A DNA stretch of 64,000 nucleotides from Trinickia mobilis (GTDB taxonomy: Bacteria > Pseudomonadota > Gammaproteobacteria > Burkholderiales > Burkholderiaceae): positions 1 through 64,000 of the forward strand of contig NZ_JAFLRF010000017.1 in assembly GCF_017315705.1 (NCBI RefSeq), in the 5' to 3' direction. The notes under the pieces are model-generated. The model had not been told where the DNA came from, did no database searches, and saw only the letters and a list, made by a program, of their open reading frames with translations. Positions 1-8,177 of this stretch are shown here, in pieces. Position 1 is the first letter of the stretch. Each line of letters begins with the position of its first letter. A program made the position numbers and the translations under genes.

Positions 1-84
1 CGCCGGGTGATGAAGCTCGGTTCGGGCCAGTTGACGCCGGTCGGCATGCGCGTGATCGCCGCGAGCGCGCCTCATTGCGCTTAG
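1..84 (+). CDS. 3' end of an unidentified CDS
   Basis: The first 28 codons of the window are open in frame 1 and end in TAG at 82-84, giving a tail that finishes in [10 protein letters not shown]. It runs in the same direction as the response regulator that starts 37 bases later, so it may be the last part of an upstream gene in the same transcription unit. Too little is visible to name a family, and a chance open frame cannot be excluded in DNA this GC-rich. Confidence 0.35.
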   Translation, partial: RRVMKLGSGQLTPVGMRVIAASAPHCA

Positions 85-121
85 AATCGCGTTATCGATC
101 AATCCGCCTGCGGAGCATCAA

Positions 122-799
122 ATGCGCATTCTGGTCATCGAGGACGAGCCGAAGACGGGGGCATACCTCAAGAAAGGCCTGGAGGAGTCGGGCTATCACG
201 TCGACGTGGCGAATGACGGCGCCGAAGGCCTGATCCTCGCGCAAGAGGAGAACTTCGACGTGATCGTGCTCGACGTCATGCTGCCCACGATGGACGGCTG
301 GGCGGTGCTCAAGACGCTGCGCGCCACGCGCTCGACCCCCGTGCTGTTCCTGACGGCCCGCGACGATGTCGCCGACCGCGTGCACGGCCTCGAACTCGGC
401 GCCGACGACTACCTCGTCAAGCCGTTTGCCTTCGTCGAGCTGCTCGCGCGCGTGCGCACGCTCGCGCGGCGCGGCCCGCCGCGCGAAAGCGAGTTGCTGA
501 AAGTGGGCGACCTGGAGATCGATGTCAACCGGCGGCGCGTGCGCCGCGGCTCGACGCGCATCGATCTCACGCCGCGCGAATTCGCGCTGCTGCAACTGCT
601 CGCGCGCCGTCAGGGCGAGGTATTGAGCCGCACGCAGATCGCGTCCTACGTCTGGGACATGAATTTCGACAGCGACACCAACGTGGTCGAAGTGGCGATC
701 CGCCGGCTGCGCGCGAAGATCGACGACAATTTTCCGGTCAAGCTGATTCAGACGGTGCGAGGCGTCGGCTACGTGATCGAAGCCAAAGAGGCCGAATGA
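122..799 (+). CDS. OmpR-family heavy-metal response regulator (CusR/CopR/IrlR type)
   Basis: A 225-residue DNA-binding response regulator. The receiver domain (about 1-115) has the acidic pair E7/D8, the phospho-acceptor D51 in VIVLDVMLP, and the conserved lysine in DDYLVKPF. The C-terminal half is an OmpR/PhoB winged helix with the usual VRGVGYVIE end. The opening [20 protein letters not shown] and the [20 protein letters not shown] stretch are typical of CusR/CopR/IrlR regulators that respond to copper, cadmium or zinc; it resembles Burkholderia IrlR, but I do not assign the symbol because paralogues exist. Its stop overlaps the kinase start (ATGATG), so the two are translationally coupled. 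Boxes that fit this family lie at 11495-11510 and 11608-11622 in front of an RND efflux operon, a likely target. Confidence 0.95.
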   Translation: MRILVIEDEPKTGAYLKKGLEESGYHVDVANDGAEGLILAQEENFDVIVLDVMLPTMDGWAVLKTLRATRSTPVLFLTARDDVADRVHGLELGADDYLVKPFAFVELLARVRTLARRGPPRESELLKVGDLEIDVNRRRVRRGSTRIDLTPREFALLQLLARRQGEVLSRTQIASYVWDMNFDSDTNVVEVAIRRLRAKIDDNFPVKLIQTVRGVGYVIEAKEAE

Positions 800-2211
800 T
801 GGCGTCGCGCTCGCTGACCGCCACGCTCGCGCTGGCCTTTGCCGGCACGACGCTGGCCGTGTTCGCGCTGGTGGGCAGCGTGCTGGACTTCGCGCTCGAC
901 CGTCAGGTCAAGCAGCAGGACGATCTCGATATCGTGCTGATCTCTCGCCATACGCGGCGGCTCGCGCAAGAACTCGGCACGCTTGGCGACCTGCGCAATC
1001 ACGCCGACCGCCTGACGAGCCAAGTGCTCGGCAACGCGGCGCTCTCGATGGAGATACGCGACGCCGGCCAGCACGTGCTCGTCGATCACAACACCGAGAG
1101 CATCGCCGATCCTTCGATGCCTTCGCCCGCGCTGTCGCGGCGCGTCGGCGCGACGCAGCGGATCACGCAAAGCGACATCGCGGAGTGGCACACGTCCGAG
1201 GGCGTGCCGGTGCGCGGTCTCGCCGCCGACGCCGTGCTGCGCGACGGCACGCCGGTCACGCTGATCATCGCGCGCAACATGACCGACCGCTGGCTCTTGC
1301 TCGACTACTACCGCGACCGCCTGTACTGGGTGGGCCTCGCCGGCGTGCTGCTCGCGTTCCTGATGAGCTGGATGCTCGTGCGCGAATCGCTGCGGCCGCT
1401 GCGCGAGATCGCGAGAAAAGCGGGGACGGTGACGGTCGACCGGCTCAGCACGCGCATCGAGGCCGACAACGTGCCGAGCGAACTCGAGGCGCTGGTCGCC
1501 TCGCTGAACCGGATGCTCGACCGGCTGCACGACGGCTTTCAGCGTCTGTCGCAATACACGGCGGATCTTGCGCACGACATGCGTACGCCGCTTGGCAATC
1601 TGCGCGGTGCGACGGAAGTGGTGCTCGCGCGGCCCCGTTCCATCGACGAATATCAGGCGGCGCTCGCTTCGAACCTCGAAGAGTGCGACCGCATCTCGCG
1701 GATGATCGAAAGCGTGCTGTTTCTCGCGCGCGCCGAGCATCCGCAGTTCGTCGCGCGGCGCGGCGATCTGGATGTGGCGAAGGAGCTCGCTCATATCGCC
1801 GACTACTTCGAAGGCCTCGCCGACGAGGCCGGCGTGCAGTTGCGCGTGAGCGGCAGTGCGCAGTTGCGCGCCGATGCCGAGCTGTTCCGGCGCGCGGTCA
1901 GCAACCTGCTCGCGAACGCGCTGCGTTACACGCCGCGCGGCGGCGACATCACGCTCCTCGCCGAAGAAGCGCCGGACGCGGTGCGCGTGAGCGTCGCCAA
2001 TCAGGGCACGCCGATCGCTCCTGAATTGCTCGAGCGCATTTTCGACCGCTTCTATCGCGTCGACCCGTCGCGCAAGCGCGAGGCGAATACGGCGGGTTCC
2101 ACCGGCCTCGGGCTCGCGATCGTGCGCACCATCATGGATCTGCACGGCGGGCGCGCGCATGCGGAAAGCGATGCCGCGAGCACGCGGTTCATTCTGACGT
2201 TTCCGCGCTAG
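796..2211 (+). CDS. Heavy-metal sensor histidine kinase (CusS/IrlS type)
   Basis: A 471-residue inner-membrane sensor kinase, partner of the regulator before it. There is an N-terminal membrane segment (about 8-30), a periplasmic sensor region, and a second segment (about 178-197, [20 protein letters not shown]). A HAMP domain, a HisKA dimerisation helix with the phospho-accepting H260 ([10 protein letters not shown]) and an HATPase domain follow. The ATP-lid boxes are visible as [17 protein letters not shown] and [10 protein letters not shown]. The length fits the family. The start is ATG 796, overlapping the regulator stop; the ATG at 799 is an alternative. The ligand cannot be read from the sequence; metal sensing is inferred from family resemblance. 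Confidence 0.94.
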   Translation: MMASRSLTATLALAFAGTTLAVFALVGSVLDFALDRQVKQQDDLDIVLISRHTRRLAQELGTLGDLRNHADRLTSQVLGNAALSMEIRDAGQHVLVDHNTESIADPSMPSPALSRRVGATQRITQSDIAEWHTSEGVPVRGLAADAVLRDGTPVTLIIARNMTDRWLLLDYYRDRLYWVGLAGVLLAFLMSWMLVRESLRPLREIARKAGTVTVDRLSTRIEADNVPSELEALVASLNRMLDRLHDGFQRLSQYTADLAHDMRTPLGNLRGATEVVLARPRSIDEYQAALASNLEECDRISRMIESVLFLARAEHPQFVARRGDLDVAKELAHIADYFEGLADEAGVQLRVSGSAQLRADAELFRRAVSNLLANALRYTPRGGDITLLAEEAPDAVRVSVANQGTPIAPELLERIFDRFYRVDPSRKREANTAGSTGLGLAIVRTIMDLHGGRAHAESDAASTRFILTFPR

Positions 2212-2465
2212 CTGCCCCCGACGTTTCCCTAGCTGGAGCAACCTGTAATCGAAACCGGCAGGTAGTCAATGGACATATCAATTATCAGTTATCCGATAGA
2301 AGTTTGATATAGTCGAATATTGATAAATGGAAGCTGATATTGGATGCGTTTCGCATAGCTTCCGGCGATGTCGCGCGTTCAGGCAATCGGCATTCATCAA
2401 ACCATCGTTTATTGGACAGTCGTCGTCAGCTTCCCTGCCGGCGTCGCCAAGAGAGGAGACCAAAC
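2212..2465. other. AT-rich upstream region of the PAAR island
   Basis: About 250 bases with no convincing gene. Bases 2270-2345 are strikingly AT-rich for this genome (for instance the run around ATTGATAAATGG), marking the left edge of the lower-GC island that follows. It probably holds the promoter of the PAAR gene. I saw no tRNA fragment or flanking repeat that would define an integration site. Confidence 0.4.
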
Positions 2466-3026
2466 ATGTCATTTCCAGCCGCCAGGCAAGGCGATCCAAC
2501 CGCCCACGGTGGGGCCGTGCTTAACGGCTCCGGCAATGTCTTTATCAACGGCAGTCCAGCGGCCTTCGCGGGTTGCAGCACGACTTCATGTCCCGTCCAT
2601 TGCTCGGGCCAGGCCGTGGTTCAAGGTTCCAGCACGGTGTTCATCAACAACGTACCGGCCGTCTTCGTCGGTAGTCCGACCTCATGCGGGGCAGCGATCA
2701 CGGCGGGGTCGCCGAATGTTTTCATTGGCGACGGACGACTGACGAAAACCAGTTCACAGTCGGAACCGGCATCGTCAACGAGTGCTGGAATTGCAACTGG
2801 CGATCATGCCGGAATGGCTGTTTCCGGCGACCATGCTGGGCAAGCGAGATACGACGATCGCTTCGTTATGCGAAATGCAAGCGGACAAGCGTTAGCTCAC
2901 GTCGCCTACACGGTGCAGCGAGAAAGCGGCATTTTCGAGTACGGCGAAACGGATGGTGATGGGCATACGCATCTGCTTGCTTCCGTTGCTTCCGCAGAAA
3001 ATATCGATGTATACCTTGCAGGATAG
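2466..3026 (+). CDS. PAAR-domain protein (type VI secretion spike tip/adaptor)
   Basis: A 186-residue protein starting at ATG 2466 behind a good Shine-Dalgarno (GAGAGGAG). The open frame extends upstream to 2340, but only this start gives the typical MSFPAARQGDPTAHGG opening. Residues about 4-92 form a PAAR domain: repeated G-NVFINGSPA-type strands and Cys/His pairs (AGCSTTSCPVHC, SPTSCGAAI) that cap the VgrG needle in type VI secretion systems. After a Ser/Thr/Gly-rich linker, the last 60 residues (YDDRFVMRN...IDVYLAG) form the short extension often seen on PAAR or VgrG proteins that carry cargo. The next gene starts 2 bases after the stop, as expected for a cognate effector. No other T6SS component is in the window. 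Confidence 0.9.
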   Translation: MSFPAARQGDPTAHGGAVLNGSGNVFINGSPAAFAGCSTTSCPVHCSGQAVVQGSSTVFINNVPAVFVGSPTSCGAAITAGSPNVFIGDGRLTKTSSQSEPASSTSAGIATGDHAGMAVSGDHAGQARYDDRFVMRNASGQALAHVAYTVQRESGIFEYGETDGDGHTHLLASVASAENIDVYLAG

Positions 3027-3028
3027 TC

Positions 3029-3643
3029 ATGCCAGAGAAAATTCACGTCTCCCCGGACGGGGTGAAATACCGGTTGGTAGCATCCAAAACGACAACGCCG
3101 ACGAAAGATACTTCGGCAAAAGAAATCATTGTGGATTCCACCAGCATTGAAGTCATTGTTAGTGACTCTCGGCTGTTCAGTAGGGGTTCTCAGTGGGGGC
3201 ATGTCGCTATAGAAATTGACGGAATCGTCTATAGTCGCGCTAATGAAGAATACGTAAAAATAGATAAACGCACCTATTTCTATGGTGGCAACGTCAACTT
3301 GACCAACCGGTCGATACGAACCGGCGGGAATTTGTGGCGCGACAACGTGGGCTTGGTGCTCAGAGTATCCCCGGCCGAAAAGGAAAAGGTAAAACGCGAA
3401 CTAGAGCGACGTGTAGGTGTGGATCAAGCATTCAAGCGGGCGCATCCGAATGAAAGTGCATACAGCATATTTGGCAATAGTTGTTCTTCGAATGTGGCCG
3501 ATGCACTCGAAATGATAGGAATTTTAGCTCGTGATCCACGCTGGCTCCCAACCCCGATAACGCCAGCAGAATTAGATGCCGCACTCGAAAAATCCAAGCG
3601 CCTCACAAAGAAGAATTATTACCCGAAGCAGGCCAACGAGTGA
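3029..3643 (+). CDS. Candidate T6SS effector with permuted papain-like (NlpC/P60-type) active-site order
   Basis: A 204-residue protein with no signal peptide, immediately after the PAAR gene (ATG 3029, AGGA seven bases upstream). Two motifs stand out: SQWGHVAIEIDG with H58, and IFGNSCSSNVADAL with C152. A histidine in a G-H-hydrophobic-strand setting followed much later by an N-x-C at a helix start is the order found in circularly permuted papain-like hydrolases (permuted NlpC/P60, LRAT, YiiX, DUF4105-like), some of which are T6SS peptidoglycan hydrolases. Base composition is visibly lower in GC than the flanking genes, suggesting transfer. A peptidoglycan amidase/peptidase or lipid-acting effector is the inferred role; the exact family is not recognised. 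Confidence 0.6.
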   Translation: MPEKIHVSPDGVKYRLVASKTTTPTKDTSAKEIIVDSTSIEVIVSDSRLFSRGSQWGHVAIEIDGIVYSRANEEYVKIDKRTYFYGGNVNLTNRSIRTGGNLWRDNVGLVLRVSPAEKEKVKRELERRVGVDQAFKRAHPNESAYSIFGNSCSSNVADALEMIGILARDPRWLPTPITPAELDAALEKSKRLTKKNYYPKQANE

Positions 3644-3930
3644 AGAAGCGCTACCTTACCCTTGGCGTTGTTCAGTTGCTTTTGATTTCCCTGTCCGGCT
3701 GGATTAGACGGGCTTCGTGGAGAGAAATCGACATTTTTGAGGGAGCAGAGAAAACATGGCCCCCAAGCGTTCAGCTTTCGTTTTACGGTTTGGCCGGGTG
3801 GCTGGCAACGATTGCTATCGCAACGTGGTTTGCTGTGGTTGACAAGAAAAACAGATCGATGGTCGTTCTGTTCCTTGTTCTTCTCCTGCCGTGGTTGGAA
3901 TTCTTCTTGTGGTTTGCGCTGAGCTTTTGA
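3640..3930 (+). CDS. Small inner-membrane protein, candidate immunity protein
   Basis: A 96-residue protein starting at GTG 3640, overlapping the effector candidate's TGA (GAGTGA), so the two are translationally coupled. It has about three hydrophobic segments (roughly 7-21, 46-65 and 71-94). No family is recognised. Immediate coupling to a PAAR-linked effector candidate is the usual position of an immunity gene. For an effector acting in the periplasm a membrane protein would be a slightly unusual inhibitor, so it could also help export or protect from a lipid-acting toxin. Confidence 0.6.
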   Translation: MKKRYLTLGVVQLLLISLSGWIRRASWREIDIFEGAEKTWPPSVQLSFYGLAGWLATIAIATWFAVVDKKNRSMVVLFLVLLLPWLEFFLWFALSF

Positions 3931-4111
3931 TGGCGAGCAAGTAAGAGCGGTGGCGACGAGAGCGAGTGATTCGCCGGCCATCGACGCAATGAATTCAGAG
4001 GGATCTGAACTCCGGCCTGCCGATCTGAGTTCGGTCAGTTGGAGATAATGCTGGCGCTGCAAGCGCGTCGAGTGCAGGCCCGACCGATTTTGATTTCAGA
4101 TCGCTACGCCT

Positions 4112-4561
4112 ATGAAGCTCTCGTTCAAGCGGGCCGCACTATTTGCCGTGGTCGTCGCCATGCTTTCCTTCTGCCTCACCGACCACACCCCGCGCGGTAC
4201 CGAATGTCACAAATCGACATCACCTGATGGTGTCTACATAGGCGAGCGCTGTCTGCTGAATTGGGTTCCGGGAGGGAACTCGGAATACGTTGGACGGTTA
4301 TGCGATGCGAAGAGCGGGAAGCTGTTGGCGCAGCACACTTTTAGCAACCCGTCCCACAATATTTTTGGCGTGCCGGAGCACCGGATTGAGATTATTGTGC
4401 GGTGGAAAATCCGCAACAAGAAGACCGGAAAGATCGTGGATGGCGCGGAACGCGGCCGCTACGATACGGTGTGGGTTTCGACTGCAACGCATGGCGGCAC
4501 CGTATTCTGGCAGCACAATCCGGACTATCTGAAGGCAACTGGAGGAAAGTCATACCGATGA
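4112..4561 (+). CDS. Small exported protein of unknown function
   Basis: A 149-residue protein with an N-terminal hydrophobic signal (KRAALFAVVVAMLSFCLT). A cysteine (C21) follows the hydrophobic core, but the preceding LSF is not a canonical lipobox, so lipoprotein status is uncertain. Three further cysteines (in GTECHK, GERCLL, GRLCDA) suggest periplasmic disulfides. The family is not recognised. It overlaps the next gene by ATGA and sits in the PAAR island, so a second immunity candidate or an unrelated envelope protein are both possible. The 180 bases before it (3931-4111) contain nothing I can name. Confidence 0.6.
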   Translation: MKLSFKRAALFAVVVAMLSFCLTDHTPRGTECHKSTSPDGVYIGERCLLNWVPGGNSEYVGRLCDAKSGKLLAQHTFSNPSHNIFGVPEHRIEIIVRWKIRNKKTGKIVDGAERGRYDTVWVSTATHGGTVFWQHNPDYLKATGGKSYR

Positions 4562-5262
4562 GATTCCCGATCGTGCTGGCGGCGGCGCTGGCCGCCTTTG
4601 CGGGCGGCGCTTGTGCCGCTGAAACCTATGAGAGCTATGACGCCTTTTACGTCGCCCGACCTGGCGCGGTGTTCGGTGATGCGATTAAGTCCAAGCCTGG
4701 CGTTGCCTATTCCTCCCCAGGCGAGCAAGGCGTTTACACGGAACTGCGAGCCATCTTGGAAGGGCGAGCAGTGAACATTACGCTCGCAGGGAATCGCATA
4801 ACGATCGACGGCAAGACCTATCGTTACGCAAGCGCGGCGACCTTCCCTGGAGAACATCCATCGAATATCTATCCGCTGACCGCCGACGTGTTCCTCGCCG
4901 GGCGAACTAGCGCCCACCCTGCCGTCCTCTGCCTACAAGGCGGCAGCAATGGATCGGGTGAATCCGATCGGTACACGCAAATCTATTTGCTGATCAATCC
5001 CTTGGCACCGAAGCGCAAGGTGACGTTTCCGCATTTGCCTAGCCTGCTCTCATCGTGCCGGGCCGTATTGGAGACGAAAGACGGGAAGCTCGCCTTTCCG
5101 AAGAATAGCTATCTGCTTGACGACGCGCAGGAGTCCCGCGTCGGGTTGCTGGTGTCGTATTACGCGTTCGAGGACCGGCGCTTCGCCCCAGTTCGTAACG
5201 AGATTCGGCTCCGATTTACCCATCCAGAGGTTCCGTTCCAGTTCTCGATTCAGGATAAGTAG
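4558..5262 (+). CDS. Periplasmic protein of unknown function
   Basis: A 234-residue protein starting at ATG 4558, which overlaps the preceding stop (ATGA). An upstream in-frame extension to 4402 is rejected because it buries the signal peptide MRFPIVLAAALAAFAGGACA. The mature part shows no catalytic motif I recognise; it has two cysteines (VLCLQGG, SSCRAV) that could form a disulfide and a beta-rich look. It completes the PAAR island: the signal peptide and coupling to the previous exported protein would fit a periplasmic immunity or accessory role. It converges on the efflux outer-membrane gene, with 136 bases between them. Confidence 0.6.
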   Translation: MRFPIVLAAALAAFAGGACAAETYESYDAFYVARPGAVFGDAIKSKPGVAYSSPGEQGVYTELRAILEGRAVNITLAGNRITIDGKTYRYASAATFPGEHPSNIYPLTADVFLAGRTSAHPAVLCLQGGSNGSGESDRYTQIYLLINPLAPKRKVTFPHLPSLLSSCRAVLETKDGKLAFPKNSYLLDDAQESRVGLLVSYYAFEDRRFAPVRNEIRLRFTHPEVPFQFSIQDK

Positions 5263-5398
5263 TGATCGGTCTAGGGTCGGTTTTCGACCTGAACCTCCTT
5301 TACTGCCGGACCGCCCTTGCCGCGAATCAGAGTCAGTTACAGATAATGCCGGCCCGCGACGATGGAATAGAGGTCGGCTCCGTCGAATACGGGCCGTT

Positions 5399-6859
5399 TC
5401 ACCTAGCAGTTTCCACACTGCCAAGCGATGCGCGATCCCACCCGCCGCCCAGCGCCTCCAACAACGCCACGCTCGCATCGATGCGGCGCGCCTCGATCTG
5501 GTCGAGGGTCCGCTCGTTGGCGAGCGCGATCGTCTGCGACGTGACCACGTCTAGATAGCTGACGGCGCCCGCCTGATAGCGGTTCGTCGTGAGTTGCAGC
5601 GACTGTTGCGCGGCGTCGGTCGCGCGTTGCTGCGTATCGCCTTCGCTCGCGAGCGTTTGCAGCGCCGACAAGTTGTCCTCGACCTGCTGAAAGGCGACCA
5701 GCACTGTCTGACGATAATCGGCGACCGTGCCGTCGTATTGCGCGGTCGCGCCTTTGAGCGTCGCGTCGCGGCGGCCGCCGTCGAACAGCGTGCCCGCGAG
5801 CTGCGAGCCGAGCGACCAGAACAGGCTCGGCGCAGTGAGCCAGGGCGCGAAGAACGTGCTTTCGAGCCCGGCCGACGCCGACAGCGTCAAATCCGGATAG
5901 AACGCCGCGTGCGCTTCGCCGATCTGCGCGTTGGCGGCCGCGACGCGCCGCTCGGCGGCGGCGATGTCCGGGCGCCGTTCGAGCAATTGCGAGGGCAGGC
6001 CGGTGGGAATCTGCGGCAGCGCGACGGCAGCTGTGCTGGGCGGCAGCGCAAACGACGACGCCGGCACGCCGATCAACGTCGCGATCGCGTGCTGCAGCTT
6101 CGCGCGCTCGACGTCGAGATCGGTGTCCTGCGTGCGCGTGCTCTCGAGCTGCGTCTGCGCCTCGGCGACGGCCGACGCGTCGATCCCGCCGTCCTTGAAT
6201 TGCTGCTGCACGATCTTGAGCGACGCGGCGTAGGCGGCGACGGTGTCGTCGAGCAGCTTCTTCTGGATGTCGAGCGAGCGCAGGTCGAAGTAATCGGTCG
6301 CGAGGTCGCTCGCCATCGACAGGCGCACGGATTGCAGGTCCGCTTCGCTCGCTTGCGCGGTGTCGCGCGCGTTGACGGTCGCGTCCTTGACGCGCCCGAA
6401 CAGATCCGGCTCCCAGCTTGCGCCGACGCCCACCGAGTAGTCGGGCACGGTCTTGCCCGCGAGCGAATGCCCGAGCACGTTCTGCGAGAGGCGCGTACGC
6501 GATTGCGCGATGCCGGCGGTGACGGTCGGCGAGTAGCCGGCGTGCTGATAGTCGACCATCGCGCGCGCGGCCTGCAGTTGCGCGACGGCTTTCTGGACCG
6601 ACTGGTTCGAGATGTCGATGCGCGCTTCGAGGCGGTTCAGTTCGGGATCGTCGAACTGCGTCCACCACGGGCCGCGCGGCTTGGCATCGGCGGGCGCCGC
6701 GACCGACCAGCCCGCCGACGCTTGCGGCGCGCCCGCGTAGTGATCGGGCACGGCGACGCCGGGCTTCGTGTACGGCGGCAACGTCGAGCAGGCGGTCAGG
6801 GCGCATATGAGGCCGATGACGGCCGTGGTGCGGGCGAGGGGGGCGGGCAGAGCTGGCAT
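5399..6859 (-). CDS. RND efflux outer-membrane lipoprotein (NodT/OprM family)
   Basis: A 486-residue TolC-like outer-membrane channel. The N-terminus has a lipoprotein signal ending LICALTACS, with C24 as the lipidated residue. Two OEP repeats follow, with the typical WWTQFDDPELNRL opening, ATDYFDLRSLD, ERRPDIAAAERRVAAANAQIGEA and, near the end, NRYQAGAVSYLDVVTSQ. Length fits the family. It is the last gene of a minus-strand operon (pump, adaptor, channel) and starts 23 bases after the adaptor stop. In the assembled pump it forms the exit duct. Confidence 0.95.
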   Translation of the reverse strand: MPALPAPLARTTAVIGLICALTACSTLPPYTKPGVAVPDHYAGAPQASAGWSVAAPADAKPRGPWWTQFDDPELNRLEARIDISNQSVQKAVAQLQAARAMVDYQHAGYSPTVTAGIAQSRTRLSQNVLGHSLAGKTVPDYSVGVGASWEPDLFGRVKDATVNARDTAQASEADLQSVRLSMASDLATDYFDLRSLDIQKKLLDDTVAAYAASLKIVQQQFKDGGIDASAVAEAQTQLESTRTQDTDLDVERAKLQHAIATLIGVPASSFALPPSTAAVALPQIPTGLPSQLLERRPDIAAAERRVAAANAQIGEAHAAFYPDLTLSASAGLESTFFAPWLTAPSLFWSLGSQLAGTLFDGGRRDATLKGATAQYDGTVADYRQTVLVAFQQVEDNLSALQTLASEGDTQQRATDAAQQSLQLTTNRYQAGAVSYLDVVTSQTIALANERTLDQIEARRIDASVALLEALGGGWDRASLGSVETAR

Positions 6860-6882
6860 TGTCGGTCTCCTTTGAACGGCGC

Positions 6883-8154
6883 TCAGCCTTGCTTGGCCGC
6901 GGCTGCGGGCGCCGCCGCCGAAGCGATCCGCACCGCTTCGCCGTCGACGATCGCGTCGCCGGGATTGTCGATGACGCGATCGCCTTCGGCCACGCCGGTC
7001 GCGACTTCGACGTAAGTGCCGAAATCGCGGCCGATCGTGACTTGCTTGAGTCGCACCTTGTTGTCGCTGCCGACGACCGCGACCGTCACGCCATCGGGCC
7101 GGAACAGCAGCGCGCTCACCGGCAGATCGAGCGCGGGATGCGCCGTCTGCAGCGCGAGATGCGCTTGCGCGTAGGCGCCCGGCAGCAGCGCACCGTCGCG
7201 GTTGTCGATGTCGATTTCGACACGCAGTGTCCGGCTCACGGAGTCGATCGCGTCGGCGCTGCGCGCGACGGTGGCGGGGAATTCGCGGCCGGGATATTGC
7301 TGGGTCGTCAGATAGACCTGGGTGCCCGAGGTGACGTAAGCGGCGTCGTCCTGCGGCACGTTCACGAAGATCCGCAACTTGTCGGTCTGCTCGATGTGGA
7401 AGAGTTCGCCGGGGTTGCCCGCGAGGCCCGGCGAACCGCCGGCGGTGACGAGCGAGCCGACGTCGACGTTGCGCGTCGTGATGACGCCGTCGAACGGCGC
7501 GGTCACCTTTTCGTACGACACCAGTTCGGCCAGCCGCGCGACGTTCGCCTGAGCGGATTCGAGCGCGGCGCGCTTCGCCTGCATGTCGCTCGTTTTCGTC
7601 TCGGCGTCCTGCTGCGAGACGGACTGCGTTTGCAGCATCGTCTGCCAGCGCTTCGCCGTGCTCGCCGCGTAGTCGGAGTTCGCCTGCGCGACGGCTTCGT
7701 CCGCGCGCGCCTGCTTGAGTTGCGCGTCGAGTTCGGGCGTTTCGATGTCGGCGAGCGTCTGCCCGGTCTTCACTTTCGCGCCGATATCCGTGTACCAGTG
7801 CTGGATATAGCCGCTCGTGCGCGCGTAGATCGAAGCGTCGGCATAGGGCATCACCGAGCCGGGCAGCAGTAGTTCCTGCGAGGCCGGTGCGCGGCGAGGC
7901 GCGACGACTTGGACCACCGGCTCGCGCTGCGCATCGACCTGCTTCGTGAGCGCGGTGCTCGCGGAAAGACGCGGCACGATGCCGATGGTGAGCAGCGCGG
8001 CGGCCGCGCAGGCGAGGGCGATCGGCAGCATCACGCGGCGGCGGCGCGATTTCGTACCGCGCGTTGTTGCGCCGGAATCCGTGTGAGCGACAGGGACCAG
8101 TCCAGTCGATGGAGAAACGTCGCGATCGTTCGACGGCGCGTCAGGCGTAGTCAT
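6883..8154 (-). CDS. RND efflux periplasmic adaptor (membrane fusion protein)
   Basis: A 423-residue HlyD/MFP-family adaptor linking pump and outer-membrane channel. An N-terminal membrane anchor (about 38-60, after a basic RRR stretch) is followed by the lipoyl half-motif SGYIQHWYTDIGAKVKTGQ, a coiled-coil hairpin rich in Ala/Gln (about 140-195), the second half-motif YEKVTAPFDGVITTRNVDVG, and a beta-barrel domain. The C-terminus is Ala-rich. It lies between the pump and channel genes with 23-base gaps, consistent with co-transcription. Confidence 0.95.
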   Translation of the reverse strand: MTTPDAPSNDRDVSPSTGLVPVAHTDSGATTRGTKSRRRRVMLPIALACAAAALLTIGIVPRLSASTALTKQVDAQREPVVQVVAPRRAPASQELLLPGSVMPYADASIYARTSGYIQHWYTDIGAKVKTGQTLADIETPELDAQLKQARADEAVAQANSDYAASTAKRWQTMLQTQSVSQQDAETKTSDMQAKRAALESAQANVARLAELVSYEKVTAPFDGVITTRNVDVGSLVTAGGSPGLAGNPGELFHIEQTDKLRIFVNVPQDDAAYVTSGTQVYLTTQQYPGREFPATVARSADAIDSVSRTLRVEIDIDNRDGALLPGAYAQAHLALQTAHPALDLPVSALLFRPDGVTVAVVGSDNKVRLKQVTIGRDFGTYVEVATGVAEGDRVIDNPGDAIVDGEAVRIASAAAPAAAAKQG

Positions 8155-8177
8155 GGCGATTCCTTGAGAGCTTTGAT

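Noticed and set aside
769-2241. Long minus-strand open frame opposite the histidine kinase
   Set aside because: It mirrors the kinase gene; Arg/His/Ala-rich product without motifs, typical of high-GC antisense frames.
2270-5300. Lower-GC PAAR island as an integrated mobile element
   Set aside because: No integrase, transposase, tRNA target or flanking direct repeat was seen; composition suggests transfer but no element can be delimited.
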